Source: CALGLS01 sp047626155 (GTDB lineage Bacteria > Bacteroidota > Bacteroidia > Chitinophagales > Saprospiraceae). Taken from it: 64,000 nt of DNA. Within the stretch, counting starts at the first letter, position 1; every line of letters begins with the position of its first letter. Where the stretch lies: the NCBI GenBank assembly GCA_047626155.1, contig JBLHRR010000009.1, positions 1 through 64,000 on the forward strand. The letters are read 5' to 3'. The translations under genes and the position numbers were made by a program. The notes under the pieces are model-generated. The model did not search any database. It had not been told where the DNA came from and saw only the letters and a list, made by a program, of their open reading frames with translations. Shown piece after piece: positions 7,872 through 17,393 of the stretch.

Positions 7872-10037
7872 ATGATAATTAGAACCTGTGCGTCGTTCTT
7901 ACTACTCGCTTTTTCTATCTGTACTGGATTTTCCCAAAATAAGATTTATGTGGATGTTACGGCTGGTACCGGAGGAGATGGTTCATCCTGGTCAACGGCT
8001 TATGATGATTTGCAGGATGCATTAGCCCTTGCTGAATCTACCCTTACCCAAGACGATACCATCTGGGTTGCTCAGGGAATTTATTATCCTAACGATACGG
8101 ATAGAACGATCTATTTTGATATTCCACACATCACATACCTTTACGGTGGTTTTGATGGGACAGAGAACCTTTTGTCTCAACGTGACATTGCCAATAACGA
8201 GACCATTTTGAGTGGAGATATAGATGAGGATGATGGTCCTGGTTATAGTGTTAACACACCAGATTTTGATAATTCCAGTACTGTTGTTCGTATGAAATTG
8301 CTTTGTCTTTATTCATTAATAGACGGTTTTACTATATCAGGTGGTGTTGCGGATATGGGGGCAGGGGCATTGATGAGTTCTAGCGGAGGAGGTGTTTTTA
8401 TTGATGGAGGAAGTTCTAATGGAGGAGTACCTGTTTTCAGAAATACGATATTCAAAGACAACTACGCGCTCCAGCTTGGCGGCGCAATTTATGCGGATGG
8501 CAGATCAGGTGGCTACGCTCATTATGCAGCAGGTAATTGTTTATTTATAAATAACAAGAGTATCTTTAATGGAGGCGCTATCCAGAATGATGGAGAATGC
8601 TCGTCGGATTTGATCTATTCTACTTTTACCGGTAATACTGCCAGTTTTGGTGGTGCTATTTATAATAATGGTACCGATGGTGTTTGCTCACCGTCTATCG
8701 TGAGTTGTATATTTAATGAAAACCTATCATTTAACCTTGGTGGCGCTATTTATAGCTTTGGAAGAAACGAGACTGGGGTGAGTAGCCCTCATTTAGTTAA
8801 CTGTTTGGTTTATGATAACACCTCTTCTGTCTCTGCTGCTGGTTTATATTGCCTTGCGAGTGAAGGAGGAACCTCTGAAATGCAGGTCACTAACTCCACG
8901 TTTTACAGTAATAATGCGGCTAATGGAAATGGGGGGCATATCTACGTTAATGAATCTAACACAGGTAATGGAAAAACAACCATAAGGAATAGTATTTTTT
9001 GGAGCTCTGTCTCTGATTTTAATCCTCACTTCCATATGAGTCAAGCAGGAGGTGGAACTCCTGAAATAGACTTAGATTATTCATTGGTCGATGCTATTGA
9101 TTGTGATTCTTTATACTTTGGGAATGACGGTACTTTGACCTGTGGAGGGAATGTCTTATATGAAGACCCAGGTGCCCCTTCTCCAAATACTCCGGACTTT
9201 GTAGATGAGGGTAATCGAAATTTTCGACTAGAGGCAAGTTCGAGTGCTCTTGATGTTGGAGACGAAACCTTTTTGCCAATGGACCTGCTAGACTTCGATA
9301 TGGATATGGATTCGATGGAACTATTGTCAATAGAACGAGATTGGAATCATCGAGTAGCGGAATCAGCACCGGGATCGGGAATGGTCATAGACTTTGGCGC
9401 ATACGAATTCAATAGTTCGCCTGTTTTGCCTAGTCAATCTTTACCTGATGAATATGAACCCTTACCACCACAATCACCCTTACCAGTAGAACTTCTATCC
9501 TTCACCGCCCGCCCAGAAGCAGGAAAAGTATCCTTACAATGGGTTACACTAGCAGAAGACAACAACGACTATTTCACCATAGAACGCTCTGTCAATGGAG
9601 TCGATTTCGAAGCGATCCACAGAGAAGAAGGGGCTGGTAGTACTGGTCTCGCCCGTACGTATCAGACTTACGATAACAATCCTTTCGTAGGGAAGGATTA
9701 TTACCGTCTAAAGCAAACGGATTTTGATGGACGTTTTGAATACAGTGGCATTCGTGTGGTAGAAATTTTGGGAGAAGGACAATTGAAAGTCTTCCCGAAT
9801 CCGGTAACGAACACATTGAATGTAGCACTTAGCGGTTTTAAAGTTCGTGAAGTTAGTTTTGAAATTTACCACCTGTCCGGAAAGATGATGTATAGCGGAA
9901 GCTCAGAGGTGAATGGAGGGGTAGTGGTGATAGCCTTAGAAAATGTAGAACAATTGTTACCAGGTAGTTATATTATTAGAATTGTAAATAAAAAAGGGGC
10001 AGATTTGTTTGGGAAATTTTTGAAGGTACGATTGTAG
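7872..10037 (+). CDS. Secreted beta-helix (pectate-lyase-like) protein with T9SS sorting domain
   Basis: Probable surface-exposed or secreted protein. I prefer the start at 7872 (MIIRTCASFLLLAFSIC, then GFSQ) because it gives a normal signal peptide; the frame opens at 7851. The mature part begins KIYVDVTAGTGGDGSSW, the signature of choice-of-anchor-Q/right-handed beta-helix proteins. Repeats of GGAIY, GGGVF and NxxxxxGGA (for example LGGAIYADG, FGGAIYNNG, LGGAIYSFG) over residues 150-350 form the helix turns. A linker rich in Pro and Ser follows, then PVELLSFTA and a type A sorting domain (LKVFPNPVTNTLNVALS). Members of this fold often bind or cut polysaccharide, but I see no catalytic residues I could name. 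Confidence 0.85.
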   Translation: MIIRTCASFLLLAFSICTGFSQNKIYVDVTAGTGGDGSSWSTAYDDLQDALALAESTLTQDDTIWVAQGIYYPNDTDRTIYFDIPHITYLYGGFDGTENLLSQRDIANNETILSGDIDEDDGPGYSVNTPDFDNSSTVVRMKLLCLYSLIDGFTISGGVADMGAGALMSSSGGGVFIDGGSSNGGVPVFRNTIFKDNYALQLGGAIYADGRSGGYAHYAAGNCLFINNKSIFNGGAIQNDGECSSDLIYSTFTGNTASFGGAIYNNGTDGVCSPSIVSCIFNENLSFNLGGAIYSFGRNETGVSSPHLVNCLVYDNTSSVSAAGLYCLASEGGTSEMQVTNSTFYSNNAANGNGGHIYVNESNTGNGKTTIRNSIFWSSVSDFNPHFHMSQAGGGTPEIDLDYSLVDAIDCDSLYFGNDGTLTCGGNVLYEDPGAPSPNTPDFVDEGNRNFRLEASSSALDVGDETFLPMDLLDFDMDMDSMELLSIERDWNHRVAESAPGSGMVIDFGAYEFNSSPVLPSQSLPDEYEPLPPQSPLPVELLSFTARPEAGKVSLQWVTLAEDNNDYFTIERSVNGVDFEAIHREEGAGSTGLARTYQTYDNNPFVGKDYYRLKQTDFDGRFEYSGIRVVEILGEGQLKVFPNPVTNTLNVALSGFKVREVSFEIYHLSGKMMYSGSSEVNGGVVVIALENVEQLLPGSYIIRIVNKKGADLFGKFLKVRL

Positions 10038-10188
10038 GATTAGTCAATCGTGTTGTAGGAAATAAAGAAAAATGAGTCATCTCAAAAGTAAATTGTACAG
10101 GTACGTCATATAAACCATTATGGACGTTCAAAATGTTTTCCATAAAATAAAGCATGAAGAGCTTTGGAGATTGTAGCTCTTAATCGGT

Positions 10189-10221
10189 AAATCGGTATCG
10201 CAACCTTGCGGTACCGATTTT
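10189..10221. terminator. Intrinsic terminator-like hairpin
   Basis: AAATCGGTATCGCAA pairs with TTGCGGTACCGATTTT, with a two-base loop and one mismatch. It lies 150 bp after the beta-helix gene. The rest of the gap 10038-10522 shows nothing else I can support. Confidence 0.65.
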
Positions 10222-10522
10222 CTGTTCTATGGCACCATCTTGAGAGTAGTTGTCTAGTGTAAGGTTTCCAATTGGATATGGATGTTTCTCAATATTCGGT
10301 AAATGATACTTATCCCATGCTTCTTGTGCTTATCTCGGCTTGTCCACCAAGTCATATTGAATACAGAGGGTGTTTCCCCAAAAGAGGATAGTATAACTTC
10401 TAAAACGAAAATTATTTCAAATACCTTGTAGCGTTTTCCCATCTTACTTCATACTATAGGTGAAGCTTCCGATAAAAAAATGAGACGTCATTTATTTTCA
10501 GGTATGAACTAAAAATAAAAAA

Positions 10523-12394
10523 ATGAAAGTGATCAAAATAAAACCCCAGTTAAAATACAGTTTGTTGTTCTTTGTAGGACTCTTATTTTTTATGTCTTCT
10601 TGCAAAAAAGAGGAAATAGATATTACGGAGCCAGAGAATGTCATAGAGGAAACGGAGCTGCTCAAATTCAGCCTTTCAGGAACGGTCGTCGATGAAATGA
10701 ATAACCCGATTGAAAATGTTGAAGTTGCTATTGACGACAACTATACAAGTACAGATGAAAACGGATTTTACCATTTCGATAATATCAATGCACACGGGAT
10801 TCGAGCAAAGATTCAATTTGGGCATGCAAATTATTTTAAAGGTTATAAAACGACAGAAGTAGGAGCAGGGGGGCGTTTTCATGTGAATGTAATACTAGTA
10901 TTGTTGAAAGATGGGATTGAATTACCTTCCAGTCAAGGAGGAGAAGTTTTGTCTTCTGGAGGAGTAAAAATAAATTTCCCTGCTGATGCATTTGTCAAAG
11001 CAGATGGTAGTCGCTATAATGGAAATGTAAAAGTATATCTATCAAGTCTAGATCCTACCACAGCGGATATCGCAGGTCGATTTCCTTCTGATTTTGAAGT
11101 GCTGAGTAGAGACAAGGAGAGACAACTGATGCAAGTCTATGCAGGTGTTGGTGTTGAATTGTATAGCGATGCTGGTGAGCCTTTAGAAATAAATAAACCA
11201 GTTTCGATGGAGTTGCCAATCCCGGCTGAATTGCTCAGTACGGCACCTGCTACGATTAGCTTGGGGCATTATGATGAAGCGCTGGGTATTTGGGAAGAGG
11301 ATGGCGAGGGGACCTTGGTCGGTGATCATTATCTTACTGAGGTAGATCATTTTAGTTATTGGTGTTGCTTTGTGATGCAAGATCCTACAAAGATTTTAGG
11401 CTTTGTTTTAGAAGAGATTGATAACGGTCAGAGCGCTATTCCTGTTAAAGATATTTTTATAAAAGTATCTATCGCTAACAGTGCTATTGCAAGTTTTACT
11501 CGGTCAGCAGGAGATGGCTTCTTTTCTATGAAAGTGCCTAAAGGCTTAGATTTGGTTTTAGAAATTTATGCGAACTCCTTTGATACAGAATGTGGAATTC
11601 CAGTTTACACCCTAGCGATTCCGGCTTTAACTACTTTTCAGAATTTCGGAAATTTACTCATTGAGGCTCCTGAAATGATCACGGTTACAGGTGTGGTTCA
11701 AGACTGTAGTCAACAAAACATTACTTCAGGTTATGTCTTGGCAACGAATCAAGAAGACCAAGTATTAGTCAGTTATATCGAAGCTGACGGAAGTTTTTCT
11801 TTAGCGTTTTACAGTTGTAATGATCAGATAAAAATCACGGCTTACGATATTGACTTTACAAGATCAAGCGAAGTTTTGGTTCTTCCTAATACGAACAATG
11901 ATATAGTCTTGGGGACAATGCTAGCCTGCGAGGTTGTTACGGAACCGCCCTATCTTCTTAGGGCGATAACTGGAGGAGATACCCTGATCGGAACTGCTGC
12001 TAGTGGCTTCACCAATAATGCATATGACAGCGATGGAAACTTGATGACACTGGTACATGCCTACTTCGAAATTGACATCCAAAATACCTCCCAAGACTTA
12101 AATGTTGCAGGTGGTATCATTGTGAATATAAGTGGGGTAGAAGACGAAGCTTGTGAAGTCGGGTATTGTGAAATTTCTATTCCGCTGAAAGACGCCATGC
12201 ATGATTCGTATCAGTTTAGAATACATTCAAGTAATCCGAATTACGCAACGACTTGGATACAAACGTATAACTGCATAGACGGAGCAGACTATTTACACTT
12301 TGAAGGCGAAGGTGTGTTGGTAGAACAAGGAACTGGAAACATAATTACAAATAGAGACCCTCTTGTGTTTTTTGACATTTATTTCCAGCTATAA
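10523..12394 (+). CDS. Lipoprotein with carboxypeptidase-regulatory-like domain
   Basis: Envelope lipoprotein of 623 residues. The signal (LLFFVGLLFFMSSCKKEE) ends in a lipobox with Cys near 27. Residues about 50-125 (SLSGTVVDEMNNPIENVEVAI, then STDENGFYHFDNI) form a carboxypeptidase-regulatory-like (Ig-like) fold. Further beta-rich segments follow, including FPADAFVKADGSRYNGNVKV, a second regulatory-like stretch near 290-370 and a third near 390-460. No enzyme motif is visible. The sigma-factor gene starts 2 bp after the stop, so these and the following barrel gene look like one operon in which the lipoprotein may be a sensor or effector. Confidence 0.8.
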   Translation: MKVIKIKPQLKYSLLFFVGLLFFMSSCKKEEIDITEPENVIEETELLKFSLSGTVVDEMNNPIENVEVAIDDNYTSTDENGFYHFDNINAHGIRAKIQFGHANYFKGYKTTEVGAGGRFHVNVILVLLKDGIELPSSQGGEVLSSGGVKINFPADAFVKADGSRYNGNVKVYLSSLDPTTADIAGRFPSDFEVLSRDKERQLMQVYAGVGVELYSDAGEPLEINKPVSMELPIPAELLSTAPATISLGHYDEALGIWEEDGEGTLVGDHYLTEVDHFSYWCCFVMQDPTKILGFVLEEIDNGQSAIPVKDIFIKVSIANSAIASFTRSAGDGFFSMKVPKGLDLVLEIYANSFDTECGIPVYTLAIPALTTFQNFGNLLIEAPEMITVTGVVQDCSQQNITSGYVLATNQEDQVLVSYIEADGSFSLAFYSCNDQIKITAYDIDFTRSSEVLVLPNTNNDIVLGTMLACEVVTEPPYLLRAITGGDTLIGTAASGFTNNAYDSDGNLMTLVHAYFEIDIQNTSQDLNVAGGIIVNISGVEDEACEVGYCEISIPLKDAMHDSYQFRIHSSNPNYATTWIQTYNCIDGADYLHFEGEGVLVEQGTGNIITNRDPLVFFDIYFQL

Positions 12395-12396
12395 TA

Positions 12397-12966
12397 TTGA
12401 ATGAATTGAAGGAGAAGGAAATTATACAATTTTGTAAAGAGCGAAACCCATTGGGGCAAAAAGCATTGGTCTATCAATACAGCAAAGTATTGATGGGCCT
12501 TGCTTATCGCTACACCTTGTCGAAGGAAAGTTCAAAGGATATTTTGCAGGATACGTTCATACATGTTTTTCAAAAAATAGATTTGTATAGTGCTGAAAAA
12601 GGCGCTTTTCTTCCCTGGTTATAGTCGGTGGTTATTCGAATGATTCTAATGCATATGAGAAAAGAAAAAGCATTGTTAGAAAATCAGCAGAAGTATGTTG
12701 CACATCAGGAAAGACATTCCAGTTACGAATTGATAGATTCGAATATCGTAGCTAAGGATTTATACAAAATGGTGTTGAGGTTACCTGATTTAGAGCGGCT
12801 CATATTTAACATGCATGCTATTGAAGGATATGCGCATAAGGAAATTGCAATAGCAATGGGTATTACAGAAAGTTACTCCAGAACCATTCTAACAAGAGCA
12901 CGAAAGTCCTTACAGAAATTATTATCGGAAGGCAACTTCCTAAAAAAAGGTACCTATGACAGATAA
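12397..12966 (+). pseudogene. ECF-like sigma-70 factor interrupted by an in-frame TAG
   Basis: Region 2 (ALVYQYSKVLMGLAYRYT, then SSKDILQDTFIHVFQKIDLY) and region 4 (LPDLERLIFNMHAIEGYAHK, then GITESYSRTILTRARKSL) are both present and in the same frame, but a TAG codon at 12622-12624 separates them just after FLPWL. Homologous ECF factors normally read W-[LM]-x-x-I/V there, so one sense codon (for example TGG or TAT) has changed to amber. The likely start is TTG at 12397; the only nearby ATG (12401) is out of frame. TAG is used as a normal stop by neighbours (for example at 10037 and 52667), so general recoding is unlikely. It overlaps the next gene by 11 bp. Either the gene is newly dead, is read through at a low level, or the base is a sequencing error. 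Confidence 0.85.
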
Positions 12967-14410
12967 AGAAATAGATGAAATGTTTGAAGAGCATCTATCG
13001 CCAGTAGAGATGGATGTAGATGTTGTTGATATTTGGCAAACTGTTGAGCCGCCTAAGAAAAAGAAACGTAAGGTTTTTTTCTTACTGTGGTTTTTGGTAG
13101 GTGCCTTTTTCTGTAGTGGCCTGGGTTATCTTTATTGGTATAAAACGGATAGCACTTTCATAGAGAATGTTTCAGATGAACAATCTCAGCCAATTGCTGA
13201 ACAGACAGAGGTAAAGCGCAGCAATGCAATTCTAGATGAAAAACAAAACAAAAAATATTTGAATGAAGAATACAGTGGCGATATTAATGAACCTCAACAA
13301 AGTTCTTCCTCCAGGTCAAAAGGCACAGAGGGGAAAGAGGCTACTTTGGATGGGCAAGTGCCATCCAAAAATGCAAACCTCAAAACATATGTTGATAAGG
13401 CCAATTCGTTGAGGGAAGATAACAATACAAACGTAAAACTGAAAAAAGAGACCTTTGAACTGAAGTCGATTGATCCACAACAAATGATATTGCCGACTAT
13501 TGAGCCACTGAAAAATGGTAGATTAAATAATTCAATAACAGTTGAAGACGATATTGCTTCTTCATTCTCTTCAGATAAGTTGGAAACGTCAGATGCAATA
13601 GCAGCGGAAAGTACTGCGGATCAAATAGCTCATTTCGAAGCTCCTTTACACCTAGCATTAGCTGGCTTAGATCCCCTGTTGACACTAAATGATTTATTGA
13701 CTCAGGTGCATTTTCCTTTGGATACCTCCCAATTTAAGAACGAACCTCAAGTGAAAATCAGAAAATTCCAGTTGGGAATAGCCACAGGCTTTGGCTCTTT
13801 TAAAACGAACTTGAACGCAACGATCCCTGAGGGTGACGCGCTAATAGTAGATCGAAAAAGAACAGAAACAGATCGGGTTTCCTACTACTTAGGAACCAAC
13901 CTGGATTATTGGATAAGTAAAAACATAGGCGTTTCCTTGGGCTTCGAATACCAAAGGCATTTTTCCTACTTCGAGGAGGAGATAGACTTCAATGATTATT
14001 CGCTAACGGTATATCGAACAACTTATGCTACAAATAGAAGGAGGATTAAATCCAACCTAATTTTAAATCAATTTCACACCAGTCTACTATTCAACTATCG
14101 GATTGGTTTGAGAAAGGTCAAGCTAGTGTTTTCGGCAGGGCCTTCTTACAATCTTTACAATAAAGGAGAAGGCAAACGCTACGGCGAAAACGAGGAGGTC
14201 GTCGATCTGAATCAACAAGGAGAACCACTTCAGTCAACTTCTGTTGGCCTCATGGCAAAATGTAGAATAGAATACCCATTGACCAAAAGCATTCAAATAA
14301 ATGCTGGGATAAACACGCACTATCAATTAAGAGCTATCGTTTCGGACTCCGTCGTTAAGCAAAGAATAAGGACCAGTAATTTCTCCTTAGGCTTAAGTCA
14401 TTTCTTTTAA
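12956..14410 (+). CDS. Single-span membrane protein with C-terminal beta-barrel-like domain
   Basis: Protein of 484 residues with an unusual layout. Residues 1-38 are acidic then basic (PPKKKKRK) and would be cytoplasmic; residues about 41-62 (FFLLWFLVGAFFCSGLGYLY) form one membrane span; residues 65-250 are low-complexity, rich in Ser, Glu, Gln and Asn; and from about 268 the sequence alternates like an outer-membrane barrel (FQLGIATGFGSF, VSYYLGTNLDYWI, HTSLLFNYRIGL) and ends in the aromatic SLGLSHFF. The gene overlaps the sigma gene by 11 bp. By position it could act as the anti-sigma partner through its N-terminal tail, but I see no known anti-sigma motif. Confidence 0.75.
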   Translation: MTDKEIDEMFEEHLSPVEMDVDVVDIWQTVEPPKKKKRKVFFLLWFLVGAFFCSGLGYLYWYKTDSTFIENVSDEQSQPIAEQTEVKRSNAILDEKQNKKYLNEEYSGDINEPQQSSSSRSKGTEGKEATLDGQVPSKNANLKTYVDKANSLREDNNTNVKLKKETFELKSIDPQQMILPTIEPLKNGRLNNSITVEDDIASSFSSDKLETSDAIAAESTADQIAHFEAPLHLALAGLDPLLTLNDLLTQVHFPLDTSQFKNEPQVKIRKFQLGIATGFGSFKTNLNATIPEGDALIVDRKRTETDRVSYYLGTNLDYWISKNIGVSLGFEYQRHFSYFEEEIDFNDYSLTVYRTTYATNRRRIKSNLILNQFHTSLLFNYRIGLRKVKLVFSAGPSYNLYNKGEGKRYGENEEVVDLNQQGEPLQSTSVGLMAKCRIEYPLTKSIQINAGINTHYQLRAIVSDSVVKQRIRTSNFSLGLSHFF

Positions 14411-14481
14411 AACCTAATTCGCCAAAGAACCAAAAGGAACAGGAGTCATCCCCAATTTGTACTAAGTTCTTATCCATAAAG

Positions 14482-14540
14482 ACCTCTTGTGTTTTGATTA
14501 TGCGCTAATAATCAAAAATACACAGAAGGTTCTTTTTTTA
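14482..14540 (+). terminator. Long intrinsic terminator between convergent genes
   Basis: AAGACCTCTTGTGTTTTGAT pairs with ATCAAAAATACACAGAAGG plus TTCTTTTTTT, giving a stem of over 20 bp with small bulges and a run of seven T. It ends the rightward operon of the lipoprotein, sigma factor and barrel protein. The leftward exporter genes end at 14622. Confidence 0.75.
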
Positions 14541-14621
14541 AAATTTTAGGGACACATTCTACGTTTGGAATGGGGTATATTTCGCTGAAACTAGGTACTT
14601 TTTAAATTGATGAGATCAAGA

Positions 14622-15854
14622 TTATTTAATTACTTGTATCTCCATTAAAGTATCCAGACCACTTACCACCTCAATCAAAATTCCATCCGATAAGCCCGTC
14701 TCAATAAATCGCTCTTCAAAGGTATTATCCCCAGTCTTCACTTTTACAAATGTAGAATCATTACGCATGATCATATCCCGCTCATTGATGGTGATTACCT
14801 TTTCCTTTTTAGCCAAAATGATATCAGCGCTAGCGCTATAACCGGCTCGAAGGAAAACGTCAGAACTCGGGTTGATTGCCGCTCTTACTTCAAATTTTAC
14901 AGTACCCTCTTCTGTGACTCCTTTCGGTGAAATGTATTCCAGGGTAGCGGCAAATCGTACGTTTTCAATAGCGCCAATGGTCAACTCCAATGGCATTCCT
15001 TCTTTCAACTTTCCAACATCAGACTCATCCACCATCCCCTCAAAAATCAAAGAATTCATATCTGCAACGGTCGCAATACTGGTACCTTCATTAAAGTTAT
15101 TTCTTTCAATGACAGAAGAACCTTCCTCTATTGGAACATCTAAAACCATCCCATCTACGGTAGAAGAAACTACGTTAGATACCTGCTTAGAATTGTTGGT
15201 GGCTCCTTCTCGTAATAATTGTAAATTACTAACTGCAGCATTCAACTCAGCCCGTCGAATTTCAACTTCCGTTTCGAATTGTTTCAACGTATTTCCTGAC
15301 AGGATTTTCTGGTTTTCATATTCCGCTTTCCGCAAATTGAAGTCTACACTGAATTGATTATAATCTAATTGAGAAATGACACCATCGTCAAACAATTGCT
15401 TTTGACGTGTTTCCTCTCTCTTAGAATTTTCAAAATTAACGCGGGCATTTTCCACATCTAACTGCTTACTATTGACATCCTTTTGACGAACCAATTCACG
15501 CTCTGCTTGCTTAAAACGGATGCGTGCTAGGTCAACTCCAGATTGCGCATTATTGATATTGACCTCGCTAGGTACCAGTTTAATTTTTGCAAGCCGTTGT
15601 CCTTTTTTTACAATTTCGCCAGCTTCTACGTATAGTTCTCCGACTACTCCAGAAACCTGTGGTTTTATATTGACCTCCTTTCGAGGACGAACAGATCCCG
15701 TAGCAACGGTCTTCTTGGTGATGTCGGCAATAGTAGCTTTAGTTAGTTCAATGCCTTCTTCCGCATTGTCTGATTTCTGTGAGAAGTAAGCGCCAAGAGC
15801 CACAGTGGCTAACAAAAGAACGACGGCAAGAGAAATTAAGCAACCTTTATTCAT
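14622..15854 (-). CDS. HlyD/MacA-type periplasmic adaptor of an ABC exporter
   Basis: Adaptor that links an inner-membrane ABC exporter to an outer-membrane channel. Residues about 5-24 (LISLAVVLLLATVALGAYF) are the N-terminal anchor. The first lipoyl-like half (VNIKPQVSGVVGELYVEAGE) is at 45-75, followed by a long coiled coil at about 85-215, the second lipoyl half (STVDGMVLDVPIEEGSSVI) at about 228-250, and beta-barrel and membrane-proximal domains to the end. At 410 residues the length is typical of MacA. It is the last gene of a leftward cluster (ATPase, two permeases, adaptor) with a 188-bp gap before it. No TolC-type gene is in view. The substrate cannot be told from sequence. Confidence 0.9.
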   Translation of the reverse strand: MNKGCLISLAVVLLLATVALGAYFSQKSDNAEEGIELTKATIADITKKTVATGSVRPRKEVNIKPQVSGVVGELYVEAGEIVKKGQRLAKIKLVPSEVNINNAQSGVDLARIRFKQAERELVRQKDVNSKQLDVENARVNFENSKREETRQKQLFDDGVISQLDYNQFSVDFNLRKAEYENQKILSGNTLKQFETEVEIRRAELNAAVSNLQLLREGATNNSKQVSNVVSSTVDGMVLDVPIEEGSSVIERNNFNEGTSIATVADMNSLIFEGMVDESDVGKLKEGMPLELTIGAIENVRFAATLEYISPKGVTEEGTVKFEVRAAINPSSDVFLRAGYSASADIILAKKEKVITINERDMIMRNDSTFVKVKTGDNTFEERFIETGLSDGILIEVVSGLDTLMEIQVIK

Positions 15855-16042
15855 GATTTTAAATTTTATTTGGGTAGATCAGGCTCATTCAAAAAGGCCT
15901 TGTAATAGTGTTGTTTTTAAATCAAAATTTCAATCAAAAGCCAAGACATGGAAATCACGATAGAAAATTTTGATTGGTATTGGAGTTTTGCTTTTGTTTG
16001 CATTAGAAGGTTTTGATTTAGACTGTCATTTTGATTTAAACG

Positions 16043-17287
16043 TCATTCGTCCTTCAAAGCCTCCACTGGATTTACCCGTGAAGCTTGCATAGCTGGAATA
16101 AACCCCGTCAGCGCTCCAGAAATAACCAGTATAACTAAGGCGGTAAGTCCAACCCTTAAATCTATTTCTGGGTTCATGAAAAAATCAGAGCCTTCTCCAG
16201 TGGCCGAACTCATCAGCCAGATAATCATGGTGCTGCATACCAAACCGAGGTAACCTGCTATCGTTGTCAGAAATACCGATTCCAGTAAAATCATACTGAT
16301 AATAGACCCTGGGGTGGCACCGAGTGCTTTCCGGATTCCAATTTCCTTCGTGCGTTCTTTCACCACAATCAACATGATGTTTCCAACGCCAATAATTCCA
16401 GCCAATAAACTACCAATGCCTACAAACCAGATGAGCATTCTAATGCCCAAGAAAAGATTGGTAATGTTTTGAAATTCCTCTTCTATATTGTCAGACCACA
16501 TGGCTTGGTTATCATCTGGTGCAATGTTATGCCGTTCTTTGATGAAGGCTTTAATTTTTGGTTCTACGCTACTGACGACTACATTCGGATGCATAGAGCA
16601 GACAAACCAGCCGATTTGATTTGGTCTGTTGGTAATCTGCTGTGCGGTAGTAATCGGGATGAAAATTGTCTTTTCATCTTCTACAGAATCTTCCCCACGG
16701 CGATTGGATTTTAAGATGCCAATCACTCGATAGTCTACCCCGCGAAAACGGATATACTCACCAATGGCATCTTCTCCTTCTTCAAAAAGCATTTCTCTGA
16801 CGAGGTCTCCAATAACAGCAACCTTACGTTTGTCCTTCATGTCGTTCTGATTGAGGAATCGACCTTCTTTTATGTAGATGGCATCAATCTTAACTAGGTC
16901 GGGCGCATCCCCGCGAACATCAAATGCAGCGTGTTTGTTTTTTCGAATCACTTCCCCCGAAGACATCCAAAGTCTTGGGGCGATGTATTCTATTTCATCT
17001 TTAAAATTTATTCGGATTGCCTGGATATCGTCATTGGTCATGTGTACTGGCCTGCCCGGTTTTAACCCTTTGTAAGGCTTCGTGGTGAAACGTCCATCCA
17101 AGTACATACTGTTTTTGGCGTGACCACCAAACATACTGTACACGCCGTTCTGTAAACCTTTCCCCGCACCCATTAGAAAGACCAACATGAAAATACCCCA
17201 GAAAACACCAAGTGCAGTCAGTCCTGTCCGAAGTTTATGCTTCTGGATGGTGTCAAATATTTCTTGCCATTTGTCTAAGTCGAACAT
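16043..17287 (-). CDS. MacB/FtsX-type ABC transporter permease (second copy)
   Basis: Permease of 414 residues with the MacB topology: one span near 22-45 (LTALGVFWGIFMLVFLMGAG), a periplasmic MacB_PCD domain to about 280, then three spans (GIGSLLAGIIGVGNIMLIVV, VFLTTIAGYLGLVCSTMIIW, LVILVISGALTGFIPAMQAS). The motif VKERTKEIGIRKALGA before the third-last span is the FtsX signature that touches the ATPase. It is a clear paralogue of the next permease upstream (both begin with an M-x-D-x-DKWQEIF pattern), which suggests that they form a heterodimer. A palindromic element (F, 17322-17393) fills the gap between the two permease genes. Confidence 0.9.
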   Translation of the reverse strand: MFDLDKWQEIFDTIQKHKLRTGLTALGVFWGIFMLVFLMGAGKGLQNGVYSMFGGHAKNSMYLDGRFTTKPYKGLKPGRPVHMTNDDIQAIRINFKDEIEYIAPRLWMSSGEVIRKNKHAAFDVRGDAPDLVKIDAIYIKEGRFLNQNDMKDKRKVAVIGDLVREMLFEEGEDAIGEYIRFRGVDYRVIGILKSNRRGEDSVEDEKTIFIPITTAQQITNRPNQIGWFVCSMHPNVVVSSVEPKIKAFIKERHNIAPDDNQAMWSDNIEEEFQNITNLFLGIRMLIWFVGIGSLLAGIIGVGNIMLIVVKERTKEIGIRKALGATPGSIISMILLESVFLTTIAGYLGLVCSTMIIWLMSSATGEGSDFFMNPEIDLRVGLTALVILVISGALTGFIPAMQASRVNPVEALKDE

Positions 17288-17321
17288 GTATTTGTATTGT
17301 TATATTTTATTATTTGTTATG

Positions 17322-17393
17322 TCGGTTGGGTAGATGAGGTTCCCCTTAGTTCGCATCAAATTTACGTTAGTGGGAAATCTCATATACCTTTAT
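17322..17393. repeat. Dispersed palindromic element F, copy 1
   Basis: GGGTAGATGAGGTTCCCC then TTAGTTCGCATC, followed by ATTTACGTTAGTGGGAAATC, matches copies at 48437-48500 (inverted) and 63666-63747. The ends are inverted (GAGGTTCCC against GGGAAATCTC). It starts 35 bp upstream of the start codon at 17287, and on the minus strand it contains TAAATTTG, a full match to the -7 promoter pattern, so it may supply an internal promoter to the second permease. Confidence 0.75.

Noticed and set aside
12397..12966. UAG recoding (for example pyrrolysine or reassigned amber) as the explanation for the split sigma gene.
   Set aside because: Neighbouring genes use TAG as a normal stop, and no downstream stem typical of recoding was seen.
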